Positions 1 to 12,189 of a stretch of 64,000 nt of DNA are shown here, piece by piece. How positions within the stretch are numbered: position 1 is the first letter of the stretch; the number at the start of each line of letters is the position of its first letter. A program made the translations under genes and the position numbers. Location of the stretch: assembly GCF_040869045.1 (NCBI RefSeq), contig NC_090319.1, positions 381,315,601 through 381,379,600 on the forward strand. The letters are read 5' to 3'. Source of the DNA: Eurosta solidaginis (taxonomy: Eukaryota; Arthropoda; Insecta; Diptera; Tephritidae). The notes under the pieces were generated by a model. That model saw nothing but the letters and a program-made list of their open reading frames with translations. It ran no database searches and had not been told where the DNA came from.

Positions 1-30
1 ATAAATAAAAAATTTAAAAAATAAATAAAA

Positions 31-3000
31 CAAGTAAGGAAGGCTAAGTTCGGGTGTAACCGAACATTACCTACTCAGTTGAGAGCTATGGAGACAAAAT
101 AAGAAAAATCACCATGTAGGAAAATGAACCTAGGGTAACCCTGGAATGTGGTTGTATGACATGTGTATCAAATGGAAGGTATTAAAAAGTATTTTAAGAG
201 AGAGTAGGCCATAGTTCTATGGATGGACGCCATTTAGGGATATCGCCATAAAGGTGGACCAGGGCTGACTCTAGAATCTGTTTGTACGATATAGGTATCA
301 AATGAAAGGTGCTAATGAGTATTTTAAAAGGGAGGGTTCCTTAGTTGTATATGTGAAGGCGTTTTCGAGATATCGCCATAAAGGTGGACCAGGGATGACT
401 CTAGAATGTGTTTGTACGATATCGGTAACAAATGAAAGGTGTTACTGAGCATTTTAAGAGGGAGTGGGCCTTAGGTCTATCGGTGGACGCCTTTTCGATA
501 TATCGCCATTAAGGTGGGCCAGGGGTGACTCTAGAGTGTGTTTGTACGATATGGGTATCAAATGAAAGGTGGTAATGAGTATTTTAAAAGGGAGTGATCC
601 TTAGTTCTATAGGTGGAAGCCTTTTCGAGATATCGCCATAAAGGTGCACCAAGGGTGACTCTAGAATGTTTGTACGATATGGATATCAAACGAAAGGTGT
701 TACTGGGCATTTTATGAGGGAGTGGGCATTAGGTCTACGATATCGGTATCAAATGAAAGGTGTTAATGAGCATTTTAAAAGGGAATGGGCCTTAGTTCTA
801 TAGGTGAACGCCTTTTCGAGATATCGCCATAAAGGTGGAACAGGGGTGACTCTAGAATGTGTTTGTACGATATGGGCATCAAATGAAAGGTGTTAATGAG
901 TATTTTAAAAGGGAATGGGCTTTAGTTCTATATGTGAACGCCTTTTCGAGATATCGCCATAAAGGTGAACCGAAGAATTTTTCTTTAAACTTTCTTATTT
1001 CTACTTAACAGGGGTAACTCTAGAATATATTTGTACGATATGGGTATCAAATGAAAGGTGTTAATGAGTATTTTAAAAGGGAGTGATCTTTAGTTCCATA
1101 GGTAGACGCCGTTTCGAGATATCGCCATAAAGGTGGACAAGGGGTGACTCTAGAATGTGTTGTACGATATCGGTATCAAATGAAAGGTGTTACTGAGCAT
1201 TTTAAGAGGGAGTGGGCCTTAGGTCTATCGGTGGACGCCTTTTCGATATATCGCCATTAAGGTGGGCCAGGGGTGACTCTAGAATGTGTTTGTACGATAT
1301 GGGTATCAAATGAAAGGTGGTAATGAGTATTTTAAAAGGGAGTAATCCTTAGTTCTATAGGTGGACGCCTTTTCGAGATATCGCCATTAGCGTGGGCCAG
1401 GGGTGACTCTAGAATGTGTTTGTACGATATGGGTATCAAATGAAAGGTGGTAATGAGTGTTTTAAAAGGGAGTAATCCTTAGATCTATAGGTGGACGCCT
1501 TTTCGAGATATCGCCATAAAGGTGCACCAAGGGTGACTCTAGAATGTTTGTACAATATGGATATAAAACGAAAGGTGTTACTGGGCATTTTATGAGGGAG
1601 TGGGCATTAGGTCTATAGGTGGACGCCTTTTCGAGATATCGCCATTAGGGTGGGCCAGGGGTGACTCTAGAATGTGTTTGTACGATATGGGTATCAAATG
1701 AAAGGTGGTAATGAGTATTTTAAAAGGGAGTAATCCTTAGTTCTATAGGTGGACGCCTTTTCGAGATATCGCCATTAGGGTGGGCCAGGGGTGACTCTAG
1801 AATGTGTTTGTACGATATGGGCATCAAATTAAAGGTATTAATGAGGGTTTTAAAAGCGAGTGGCACTTAGATGTATATGTGGAGGCGTTTTCGCGATATC
1901 GACCAAAATGTGGACCAGGGTGATCCAGAAAATCATCTGTCGGGTACTGCTAATTTATTTATATATGCAATACCACGAACAGTATTCCCGCCAAGATTCC
2001 AAAGGCTGTTGATTTCGCCCTGTAGAAGTTTTTCATTTTCTTCTACGTAGGTGTCACACCCATCTTACAAAGTTTTTTCTAAAGTTATATTTTGCGTCAA
2101 TAAACCAATCAAATTACCATGTTTCATCCCTTTTTTCGTATTTGGTATAGAATTATGGCATTTTTTTTTTATTTTTAGTAATTTTCGATATCGCAAAAGT
2201 GGGCGTGGTTATAGTCGGATTTCGGCCATTTTTTATACCAAGATAAAGTGAGTTCAGATAGGTACGTTGACTAAGTTTAGTAAAGATATATCGGTTTTTG
2301 CTCAAGTTATCGTGTTAACGGCCGAACGGAAGGACAGACGGTGGATTGTGTATAAAAACTGGGCGTGGCTTCAACCGATTTCGCCCATTTTCACAGAACA
2401 CAGTTACCATCATAGAATCTATGCACCTACCAAATTTAAGAAGGATTGGTAAATTTTTGTTCGACTTATGGCATTAAAAGTATTCTAGACAATCTAAATG
2501 AAAATGGGCGGAGCCACGCCCATTTTGAAATTTTCTTTTATTTTTGTATTTTGTTGCATCATATCATTACTGGAGTTGAATGTTGACTTAATTTACTTAT
2601 ATACAGTAAATATATTAAATTTTTTGTTAAAATTTGACTTTTAAAAATTATTTTTTTTTAAAAAGTGGACGTGTTCTTCATCCGATTTTGCTAATTTTTA
2701 TTTAGCACATATATAGTAATAGTAGTAACGTTCCTGCCAAATTTCATCATGATATCTTTACCGACTGCCAAATTACAGCTTGCAAAACTTTTAAATTACC
2801 TTCTTTTAAAAGTGGGCGGTGCCGGGCTCATTATCCAGAATCTTAATAATTTTTTATTCTGCGTCATAAGGTCAACCCATCTACCAAGTTTCATCGCTTT
2901 ATGCGTCTTTGGCAATGAATTATCGAATTTTTTCGGTTTTTCGAAATTTTCGATATCGAAAAAGTGGGCGTGGTTATAGCCCGATATCGTTCATTTTAAA

Positions 3001-3250
3001 TAGCGATCTGAGATGAGTGCCCAGGAATCTACATACCAAATTTCATCAAGATACCTTAAAATTTACTCAAGTTGTCGTGTTAACGGACAGACGGACGGAC
3101 GGACATGGCTCAATCAAATTTTTTTTCGATACTGATGATTTTGATATATGGAAGTCTATATCTATCTCGATTCCTTTATACCTGTACAACCAACCGTTAT
3201 CCAATCAAAGTTAATATACTCTGTGAGCTCTGCTCAACTGAGTATAAAAA
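31..3250 (+). mobile_element. Family 1 dispersed element, copy A, full length and internally expanded
   Basis: The left end has the sequence AGTAAGGAAGGCTAAG followed by a small hairpin (TTCGG-loop-CCGAA) and the inverted-repeat core TACTCAGTTGAG near 72. The right end near 3226-3250 carries the matching inverted core CTCAACTGAGTA followed by TATAAAAA. Between the ends lie a 130-bp tandem array and about 1.3 kb of unique sequence with repeated GGGCGTGG-type motifs (near 2199, 2359 and 2963) and a GACGGACGGACATGGCT block near 3090. The same ends and body recur six or seven times in this window on both strands. No intact ORF is present, so the copy is non-autonomous. Short inverted termini suggest a DNA-transposon-derived element, but I cannot assign a superfamily because no clean target duplication is visible. 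Confidence 0.8.
172..1930 (+). repeat. 130-bp minisatellite array inside copy A (about 13 units)
   Basis: The word TATCGCC (or a one-base variant) recurs at 241, 371, 501, 631, 822, 952, 1120, 1249, 1379, 1509, 1637, 1767 and 1897, almost always 130 bases apart. Each unit contains GGTGACTCTAGAATGTGTTT, a GTATCAAATGAAAGGTG block, TTTTAAAAGGGAGT and GGTGGACGCCTTTTCGA. One unit near 720 is shortened by about 70 bases, and one near 975-1010 carries a foreign insert of about 38 bases. The stretch 371-740 closely resembles 1120-1625, so units were also duplicated in blocks. Confidence 0.9.
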
Positions 3251-3254
3251 TAGC

Positions 3255-3640
3255 TTACAAAAATAAAATAAAACAAGGTTAGGTTGAACTGCCGGTCCAT
3301 GAGGACCTCACATAGACTGAATGGGTCCGTAGTGTTACAAGAAGTTTGTTTTAACGACCAAACGCCGTTTACCACCTTGTAAAAATAAAAGAAAATAGAA
3401 TAAATTTTAAATAAAAATAATATTTAAATAAAATAAAATAAATTAAAAAATAAAAATAAAATAAAATAAAACAAAGTTAAGTTAAGTTAAATAAAATGTT
3501 ATAAAATAAAATGAAATAAAATAAATTAAAATTTAAATCACAACAAAAATAAAATTTAAAAAAATTAAATAAAATAAATAAAAAATAACAAAATAAAATG
3601 AAACAAGATAAACTTAAATAAAATAAAACAAATGCAGACA
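3255..3640 (+). repeat. A-rich AAATA/AAAATA low-complexity tract
   Basis: The tract consists of irregular AAATA, AAAATA and AAAATTA units on the + strand. It is interrupted by a LINE 3' end at 3276-3365. A minus-strand ORF here (3477-3842) is rich in Phe, Leu and Tyr only because of the repeat and is not a gene. Confidence 0.8.
3276..3365 (-). mobile_element. LINE 3'-terminal fragment with CCTAA-type tail
   Basis: Read on the minus strand, the fragment ends in CAACCTAACCTTG and contains GAGGTCCTCATGGACCGGC. The same 3' end occurs at 34387-34690 (minus), 38886-39131 (plus) and in a degraded form at 19661-19712 (plus). It is only the last 90 or so bases of the element, as expected of a severely 5'-truncated insertion. 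Confidence 0.7.
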
Positions 3641-3722
3641 TCGGGATGTATTCGAGCCCACACTCCTGAGATGATCCTCTCTTCACAAACATACTCCAAC
3701 AAGGTCCCGTCTTGTTGTTGTA
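3640..3722 (-). repeat. Short dispersed motif shared with 20190-20290
   Basis: Both sites contain CTCCTGAGAYGAT (with small changes), then TTCACAAACA or TTGACAAACA, then a TTGTTGTTG run. On the minus strand the second site carries GTTCGAATCC, which resembles an RNA polymerase III B box. This could be a tRNA-related SINE fragment, but no clear A box is seen. Confidence 0.35.
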
Positions 3723-4449
3723 CAATTTTTTCCTAAATGTCTTCTGCTGAATATATTTATACTTTCGTTTAGAGCATAATTTTGTACTATTTTGCATTAT
3801 TTCAGTTCGTTTCATTTTTCTTTTGTAGCATTGCTTGCACATAGCGATATTTCTGCGGTCAGCCTAATACCCATTACACTGGTGATGTCTTCAATCCGGA
3901 TTAGTATTTAGATAAAAAAATATATTAGTAAAATATTACTATGGTGATTCGAATACAATCAAACACCTGGTTTTCCAGCTTTTAAAACAATGTCCTAAAA
4001 TAGCTAACACCAGGCACAACAACAACGAAACCAAACAACAAACGTCAATGCCAAATTTGCAATTCAATGAAAAACATTACGTTGAGCAACACAAACAACT
4101 ACAAATAAATCCAAGAAGGGTACCCAAAAAAAAAAGAAAGTTATGAAAAACAAAAGAGAGAATAAAGAAAAATAAAATAAATAAGAAGAACAAAACTGAT
4201 CGAATGGAAACGAACATGCATCACAATTTGCGCTGTTGCGTCCAATTTCACACCTCAACTACACGACGATTTTTAAATCAGAATCATTTTTAGGACAGCA
4301 CAAGACAGCAGCATCACAGACCAAATAACAGCATCATTATGATCAGTTGGTGAAACAGCAACCAAAATAATGAAACTGCGATCAGCTAAACTAACAAAAA
4401 CATCATTATAACGATCAACAAATACACAACGTCAGCAAGCATCAACGTT
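3723..4449. other. Unassigned AT-rich sequence
   Basis: I see no gene, element end or repeat here beyond short poly-A runs near 4125-4180. Confidence 0.5.
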
Positions 4450-4516
4450 ATCATCAACATCATCATCATCAACATCATCATCATCACCATCATCATCATC
4501 ACCATCATCAACAGCC
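4450..4516 (+). repeat. ATC trinucleotide microsatellite
   Basis: The stretch is an imperfect CATCAT run interrupted by AAC and ACC triplets. It is the only long trinucleotide microsatellite in the window. Confidence 0.9.
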
Positions 4517-5351
4517 ATAAAGTGTACGCCAACTCATTCCGCTAAATGTAGATGCCAATAGAAGATCAACGGGGATCAAATTTTAAATTGTGCTGATCAT
4601 CGATCGATTCGTTCATCGCGCGTTGATCACCAAATTAGCATTTTAAGCCAATTCGTCGTTCATGTATTACAATGAAACCGTTATAATTTCCAAGTTGTCG
4701 TTAAACGAACGCAGTGTGTCAGTCAAACGTACGTACATATATTTATTCATAGGAGTATGAGAGATTTTTTTTGGGGTTAAAGCAAAGTTACTTGGTACAG
4801 CTATGCGGGATCAGTGGGATCATGAGCTAAAAATCGTTGGAAAGAATAGGAGAAGCGTTTGCGTAATACAAACCGAATGAACTGAAACAAAGTGAAGTGA
4901 AGCTCATAGATAGTTGACTGACTTAAATTGAATTGGTAGTGTGCTAAAGCAATGTTGGCCAAAACTCATTTATTCATCTCTATAGCAATTGCGTTTTCCG
5001 ATAAGTGAGTGAAGAGGAAACGTTGCTGTGCTCTTGTAATGAAAACAGTGTTGCCAACGAGTTTTTGTGAAGTTGTGGTAATTATATGTAAAAGTTGATT
5101 TCTTTTTAAAAGCTTCCTATCTCGGAATTTGGTTGAAACACGACATGACTAATTTATTTTCGAAAAAGTCATATTCAATTATGCTGTATTTGAAACAAAT
5201 TTCTGAAATTGGTTATTCCTAAGTCGAATTCTGAAAAAAAAATCAGAGATACGGCGTTTTGAAGCAAACTCTGAGATAACGTTTTCGAAGATACGCTGGA
5301 TGATATTTCACTCAGGCATCGAAAGCGTAAAGTCTTTATTGAAATAAACAG
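4517..5351. other. Unassigned sequence
   Basis: No recognisable gene or element is seen. An initiator-like TCAGTC occurs near 4720 but has no supporting promoter context. Confidence 0.5.
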
Positions 5352-5454
5352 CCCAATTCTAAATATTCCCTCGGAATTTTGTTCTCGCGGATTTTTTTAT
5401 TCCCGCGGAAAAATTCCTACAATTCTTTTCTCCTAGGTAGAACAATAATTGGGG
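5352..5454. repeat. Small imperfect foldback
   Basis: Three nested pairs can be seen: CCCAATT at 5352 with AATTGGG at 5447, GGAATTTT at 5373 with AAAATTCC at 5410, and CGCGG at 5386 with CCGCG at 5403. This is either a decayed MITE or a hairpin. No target duplication was found. Confidence 0.5.
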
Positions 5455-6246
5455 AACAGGAATTTCGAATTTTCGAAGTTAGCTGTTTTGTCAATTGAAA
5501 TTTCGTTGCGCATTCCTTAGTTTGTTTAAAAGATTTAAAAGTTTAATTATTGTTGCGAATTTGTTTGAAATTAAGAAATAAAATATAAACAATGCACAGT
5601 ATTGCATTTCATATGGTATTCTCAGAAACGAGTAACGAATTTGTGCCACAGCAACATCAACAGAGGAGCATAAAAAGAAGAAGACGGTGGGATAACACAA
5701 ATCAGCTGGAGGTGCAAAGCAATTTTCTGACGGCCAAGTAGAGTTGAATTCGTCTTTCGTCATATGCCAAAATCTATTTAAGTCTTTTTAAAAAATGCTT
5801 GCTCAATTTCTGGATGGTCGCATGAAATATACCAAGAGCTCTTCCGTTGCTTATGATATACTTTTCGACTTAAAACCAAGAATATTGTGGTAGAATGTAC
5901 ATATTTTAGTACCGAATTGTACAAATAAGTGTTTTAGTTGAGAATTTAATTTTATTTTTGGTGTGGGAATAAATCTCAAGGAAGGAAAACTTTTAAAACT
6001 TGTTTCAGTACAATACAATACATTTTTTGTTTAGATCCTTAATAACAAGATGATGAAACTCGACGGTGTTTGAGCTGTTAATCTTTGTATTTAATGCAAG
6101 AAACTTACAAACGACTAGTGAATAAGCAAATTTCAAAAAGTGAATTTGAAAGTTAATGCCAGCATGATTAAATCAAAGATCGTTTGTCTGAAACTACGCT
6201 GCACAAATTGATTCTTGAGGTTAAACGGGCTACGAAAGATATTCAT
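5455..6246. other. Unassigned AT-rich sequence
   Basis: Nothing recognised. A minus-strand ORF of 90 codons at 5491-5763 has no familiar motif and is judged a chance ORF. Confidence 0.5.
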
Positions 6247-6380
6247 GCCTGCTTCACTCTACCTTTCTCACCATTACCTCTCCGTCTACTTCTTACCTTT
6301 CTCTAGTTTTATAGCAGATATGTTCTTTCTCCTTCTCTACTTGCATATCTAATTTCCTCTTTTGCTATATCTAGCTATTT
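6247..6380 (+). repeat. Short pyrimidine-rich tract
   Basis: The + strand is dominated by C and T, with many CTT, TCT and ACC words. It is a smaller version of the tract at 26940-28350. Confidence 0.6.
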
Positions 6381-9300
6381 TCTGGCCACCCCCTAAATTG
6401 AGCTAAGCAATGTTAGAGCTTATGTCGCACAACGAATATATTTGGAATTGCAAAAGATTTGAGTAGCATGGGATCAATACTAACACATACTAACTTTGTG
6501 CACTCACTCGCTATACTCACGGTTTTGCCAATTTGGTGCTGACTGAATGATGTGACTGCAGCAAATGCGATTGGTAAGCTATGCGCCTAACTATTGATGG
6601 GGAAAACAGGCAACGGGCAATTGAAAAAAAAACATAAAGTATGAAATAGGAAAGAAAAATACGACTTATACTTAGTTATTGAATAGAAATAAACACAAAA
6701 ATACTGGCGCCAAAGCATTAGTTATGCAGTGAACGGTATTTTTTGACGTTTGGCGAAGATGTTGGCTGAAATTCAATTAACCTAGTTTGTTCTGCCAAAG
6801 CGCAACGAATAAGCTGACGAATCCCGGTGCAGCAGCAGCAGGAACCACAATCACAGACAACAGTTGTTGTGATGTTGCAATAGCTGGTTCTCTGCGCTTT
6901 TTGCTGCTGCTGGCAAGTAGCGTGATGCGCCATCTCCCCGCCTCGTTTTGTTGCCGTTTGCATAATAATTTACAACTAAGCAATCCGTAGATTGCGCGCG
7001 TTTCAGCTAAAGCGTAATACAACTTAACAAAACAAAAACAAAGCATTTTTTTGGACAACAAAATGAAAACAAAACTTTTAAGCTACTAATAATTCCACAC
7101 TTCAGACGGCTAGAAAAGTTGTCTATTGTTGTGACACGTCGTCATCGTTTGACAGCATTGGATATAAAAAAGATGTTTAGCTACTGTTACTTATTACAAA
7201 TGGGGAGTAATTTTTATAGTCAGATGCGCTTCGGTGCGTGCTGAGTAAGTACTTATTTTTCCAAAGCAGCAGTATTATTCTTTCGTTAAAAGAAAGTATT
7301 TTGTAGGAGAAAACTTCCAATCGCCAGGACACATCGAAGGTCACAAATATAAAATTGCGATCGGTATAAAAGAAACTATGGAGCGAGCATGACTTTTGTT
7401 CCTTTGTGCGCATTGAGTTATATTTTCGGAGCCCGTTCGGTGAGCCATGCAGTGACAATACCTGGTCTAGAACTATACAATCGCTTAGTGACCTATAGCT
7501 GCATTCGTTTGAAGTAGGATTGTAAAACAACGACGAATATTTTATACAATTTCTCATAACTTTCGAGCTAATGGAGGCATCCAAAGTAGAACTATTGCAT
7601 ATACTGGCAAGAAGTTTTGGGAGTCCGATAAGCAATGGAAAGGGTCAAATTTTATATATTACGAACGACTCCCAGTCACAGTTTTGTTTGGAGTATTAAC
7701 CTAATCTTAAATGGGTCCAGCTTGAGTTCAACGAAATATTTAAGCTTAAAGAAATAATCAGGTACCGACTAAGGCGAACTTGCTCGTAACTTTAGAGCTT
7801 AAAAGATTAGCTTAATATGGTAAACTTTTTTTTAATAGGACTCAGGGCAACTTTAAACTATGGTCGAATTTGTGAAAAAAAGTGCAACGACGGCCAAGTT
7901 TGTTAAAACACGGTAAATATCTTGGTGCAATTTCTCCTCCCGATTCTGCTCAGAAACCTCAGGGTAAAGACTTTACATCCACATCTGCAATCTAGTGCTT
8001 GGGTACTCATTCTAAAATTCCTCTAATAATGTGTTGGTGTTGTACACGAAGCGCTGCAAAACAACGCTTTTTATTCAAAGACGGTTGAAGGTAGTGGAGC
8101 TTAGCTTCGCCAATGCAGTGAAAAACCTCGCTTTTAAGTTTCGATGTGGGCATAAAAAATCGTTCTTAAATAGTCAAGCTTAGTCGTAGCTTAGTTTTTG
8201 GTACAACACCCTGAAATTTTGGGGTTGTAAAGTGCAGGAAAACAATCATGTATGGTTGCATGATTTACTCGGTAGTCACGCTCATTCTTGGTATTGGATA
8301 AATCTGCAAAGATTCTCGTATCTTCAACTTATATGAAGTCATATTGAACCAACAGGTCAAGGAAACTGTTTATCAGCACCGTAGCTCAATTGCCTTGGTC
8401 TTCTTACGCATATATTCTCAACAGATGCACAGTCAGACTGGTGGACAAAATTCGGACGGTTAGAAGTTAAAAATGGTATAACTGGAAACATTTGCTAGCG
8501 AGAGCTTGAGTTCAGGAAAAGGTTAAATGCAAAACCGCAAGATAGCTGCACTGAGGTTCAACTTTTATCACATTCGCGGCTGAAAACTCCTCTTGAGAAG
8601 TCAGGGAAGGCATCCCAGCGTCAAACGAGCTTATTACACTATTTACAACAAAAGCCGTATATCCTCAATATAGCAAGTCTCAGATGTGCACGGATTCACC
8701 TGCAATTTAACCAAGCGGAGCTTAACCAACACCCATAAAAAGAAACCAGTAAGATCGACTGTCTCACAGGGTATTTCAGTGTAAAGGATTCGGATATAAA
8801 TAGCTCACAGTTTTATTATCGTGACTTAAGAGACGTAAGTCTGCGGGATTCAAGGGGTTGCCAGCGCACCTTTAAGCTACTTCAACCCAATTGTCAACCT
8901 CGCCTATCGGTGTGGACTTCTGGTCATTTAGCATGCTCATGTTGTATGACCTGCAAGGCTCCACGTTGTCGTATTAATTCCTTGCCGCGATGGTCAATTT
9001 AGTTTATAGTGCTATTTTCCGTAAGATACCAGATCAATATCCGGCAAAGGACTACCAACATCGATAAAACACGCCACAACCTTCAAGGAGTATCCTTATC
9101 TTACAAGATGAAGTCTGGATTGAGCGGATTGCAGCCATTCTAAGCTAACTTTATGGTTAAATCTCTTCATAGACCTAGCTCAAAGACGGCTAATATAAAA
9201 AATTGTTGGAACACATTTTCTTGGTTTCACGTTTTCACGATAATTCCGTTAACACAAAGAAAAGGATGGTATTTAAATTTGCAGCTGGTTATAAACCACT

Positions 9301-10440
9301 CAGTTTCACGCGTACTGCAACTTTATTACTTCTTTTTTGGAATTTTTTTTTATGACTTTTTTATTTGATTTTTCATTCAATTTCATTCATGTCTTGAGTT
9401 AAAGTTCAACAACTCTTAAAATTACCTCATAAGCAATAAATTGCCACAACAATCGCTGCAGCAACTGTGTATTTAAATTTATATTGCTGCTTATTTTATG
9501 CGCTCTACTGAAAAGCAGATTTTTGTTACTTAAAATTGTTTTGTTACTTCTTTTATTTTTTGTTGGAGCTGCTATAAAGCATTAAGCCACTTTAAGTGTT
9601 GCTGACCCTTTGCCTGACATCTCACTTAGTTGTGTGGTTTTGATGTTGGCAAACAGCAATTGGCCGTGCTAAAGCGCCTAATTGCACTTTCGTAATGTGC
9701 GCAAAGTGTCATGAGTCATGTTAGACATTTGGCTGGGAAAATAGATGAAGTAACTACAAGACAGATGGTTGGACTGGGTCAAACGCTTTGTAGTCGCTGT
9801 TATGAGTGCAATATTTGGGTTTAGTGCGTTTGCTTTAGCACCTTTGGTACGCATTAATAAAAGTGGATTGTTTTGTTTAGATTTTTTGTTTTTGCTTTGG
9901 GGTGTAAGCCAGAGTATTAGAAGATCAATATAGATGTCAAAATTTTTATAAATTATAGCTAGCTATTACTCGAAATTTCAACTAAAAAACAAGGTTTTTT
10001 ATTTAAAATTGAAGCTTAAATTAAGATTGCGATGGAAACAGACATGTAATTTTAATTGCATGTGCAAACGAAATGGAAGTTGAATATGAAATACTGACGA
10101 ACTTAATATAGAAAAAAGAACTGAATTTATGATCATCCCTTAAAATCATTTTAACTGTGATGTGGCTTTAAAATAACCAAAAAAATGTATAGGTTCAAAA
10201 CCGGCAGGTTTAAACTTCCAAGTTAAAAATTTCAAGTAATGAAGTTTTTTTTAGAATAAATGCCAATTGCGTGGAAAAGTTTTTCTGATATTGATGAGCT
10301 TTTGTAAGAGAACATATGTCATTGACGTTGATTCTAACATTTATTTATTTATTTTATTAAAGTCAGCAACAGACACAACGCGGTCGACTACTAAAAATAA
10401 TATATTTCGATAAGAAATATTTGTAAATTTAAGAGCTAAC
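6381..10440. other. Unassigned 4-kb stretch
   Basis: No gene or element was recognised. About 7900-9130 has a more even base composition than its surroundings and could be a strongly decayed element or an old coding relic, but no protein motif can be read in any frame. Short ORFs at 6718-7061 and 7177-7635 have no recognisable domain. Confidence 0.4.
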
Positions 10441-10479
10441 ATTAAGATTATCTTAAAAATACATAAGAACTTTAAGAAT

Positions 10480-10815
10480 TAAATTCAACTTTGTAAGAAG
10501 AGTCTATCTCACCGATGATAAGCTTGTGAAGGAACATTACCCCAAATAATATTCTTCGGTTTTCCAAAGTTGGAAAACTAATAAGAAGCAGCCTACTTTT
10601 GTATGGTGGTAGATGAAGGTTAGGATTCCTTCCGCTATGAAGTTTAATGGTAACATTGCTAGCGACAATCAAGAGAATGCGAATTTCTGCGCTCAATTTT
10701 TCAAATCTAGTTATTCCGGCGATATTACTTTGCCACCTGAGAAATATCCTTATGAACTGCATTCAAGGAATTCAATCCCTGCTCCACTCTTATTACCTGA
10801 TGATGTTACAAACGC
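10480..10815 (+). pseudogene. Probable LINE ORF2 fragment (endonuclease-RT linker)
   Basis: The frame from 10613 reads with IPSAMKFNG, NANFCAQFFKSSYS and IPAPLLLPDDV in order. This spacing resembles the stretch of jockey-like ORF2 proteins between the endonuclease and the reverse transcriptase, where an IP-x2-M motif is followed by an A-x-FA-x-FF-x-S-x-Y motif. The reading frame breaks upstream, and downstream it runs directly into family 1 repeat sequence. Part of the fragment is included in the 230-bp duplication. The assignment rests on a motif pattern only. Confidence 0.4.
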
Positions 10816-11182
10816 ATTCTAGAGTCGCCCCTGGTCCACCTTTATGCCGATTTCTTGAAAGGCGTCCACCTGTAGAACTAAGGCACACTCCCTTTTAAAA
10901 TACTCACTAAAACCTCTCATTTGATACCCATATCGAACAAACACATTCTATATATTACTTTGACACCTGGGAAATATCCTTATGAACTGCATTCAAGGAA
11001 TTCAATCCCTGCTCCACTCTTATTACCTGATGATGTTACAAACGCATTCTAGAGTCGCCCCTGGTCCACCTTTATGGGGATTTCTCGAAAGGCGTCCACC
11101 TATAGAACTATGGCCCACTCTTTTTAAAATACTCTTTAATACCTTCTATTTGATACCCATGTCATACAAACACATTCAGGGT
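10723..11182. repeat. 230-bp tandem duplication across a LINE/family 1 junction
   Basis: AAATATCCTTATGAACTGC occurs near 10742 and again near 10972, 230 bases apart. The match continues through GGAATTCAATCCCTGCTCC and into the family 1 unit with only a few differences. Each copy therefore contains LINE-derived sequence plus one family 1 130-bp-type unit. Confidence 0.8.
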
Positions 11183-11290
11183 TACCCTAGGTTCATTTTC
11201 CTACAGAGTGATTTTCACTTATTTTGTCTCCAAAGCTCTCAGCTGAGTATGTAATGTTCGGTTACACCCGAACTTAGCCTTCCTTACTTG
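10816..11290 (-). mobile_element. Family 1 element, copy B, 5' end only
   Basis: Read on the minus strand from 11290, the sequence begins CAAGTAAGGAAGGCTAAG, continues with the TTCGG/CCGAA hairpin and TACTCAGCTGAGAGCT, and then has about two 130-bp-type units. The 3' part of the element is missing. The break coincides with the LINE scrap at 10480-10815. Confidence 0.8.
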
Positions 11291-12189
11291 GTTAGAATAT
11301 ATTCAGCTGTTTTATTTGAGTAAGATCTGTGATAAATAAATAAAAAAATAGTTTATTTAATTTTATGATATTTCAGAAATTTTAGGAGACTTCTTGAAAC
11401 TTTTAAATGCTAATATGCTATATTTAACCATGATATTAGGCTATAACGGGCTAAGTAAAGTTTGTGATACTGTAATGATAATTGGACCAGAGTGTGCAAA
11501 AAAACGAGACAAACCAAGTTTTTTACATAAATAAAGTATTGGTTGGTATAACGGCAACTCACATTTGTTGTGCTTGTGGTTGTTATTGACAGGCAGGTAC
11601 AATTTTCAGATTATTTTCAAGTCAACCTATACGGTCAAGGCCCTTCAAGCTACAAGCAAAATGCCGACGTCTGAACATACTCGTAAACATAGAAACCTAC
11701 ACAGAAAACATTCGACGGTAGAATAACAAACGAACAAATAAGCACAATTTTTGACACAAAATTTGAACCTTTCAAGCTTGTTTACAAAAAACTAAGTTAT
11801 CAAACACACAACAAGAATAATAAACGCAAAATAATAAACGCACCAAAGCAACACACACACAAAACAAGTCAAGCGACTAAAATCACCGACTTTTACCTGC
11901 CTCAGCTAACCACATCAGTTGATCAGTGAAAATTACCAACATTTTTGAATCAACACACAACACATACGCAAACATCCATTTTGACAATACTTGCGAATTG
12001 TAAATACAAGAAAAACTACAACAACAGATCAAAACTAAAAGTGAACTTGAAGATGCCACAACGCTGAGACCGAAATCGAAATTTGAGAAAGAATGATGGA
12101 AGATCTTTACAATATTATTGTATCAATTATTCATCACGCTGTCAGAAAATCAATGCAACAAAATAAATAAATTTTGGCAGTACTACATA
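11291..12189. other. Unassigned A-rich sequence
   Basis: Nothing recognised. The + strand is rich in A and C (many ACAACA and CACACA words). Confidence 0.5.

Noticed and set aside
1..3250. CRISPR-like array because of regular repeats
   Set aside because: The units are contiguous 130-bp tandem repeats in an animal-type genome, without unique spacers or cas genes.
4700..4745. Possible promoter with TCAGTC near an ACGTACGTAC run
   Set aside because: Too short and common a motif; no coding exon follows in several kilobases.
7177..7635. 152-codon minus ORF as a host gene
   Set aside because: No recognisable domain, no codon pattern or splice context, and it lies in otherwise unstructured DNA.
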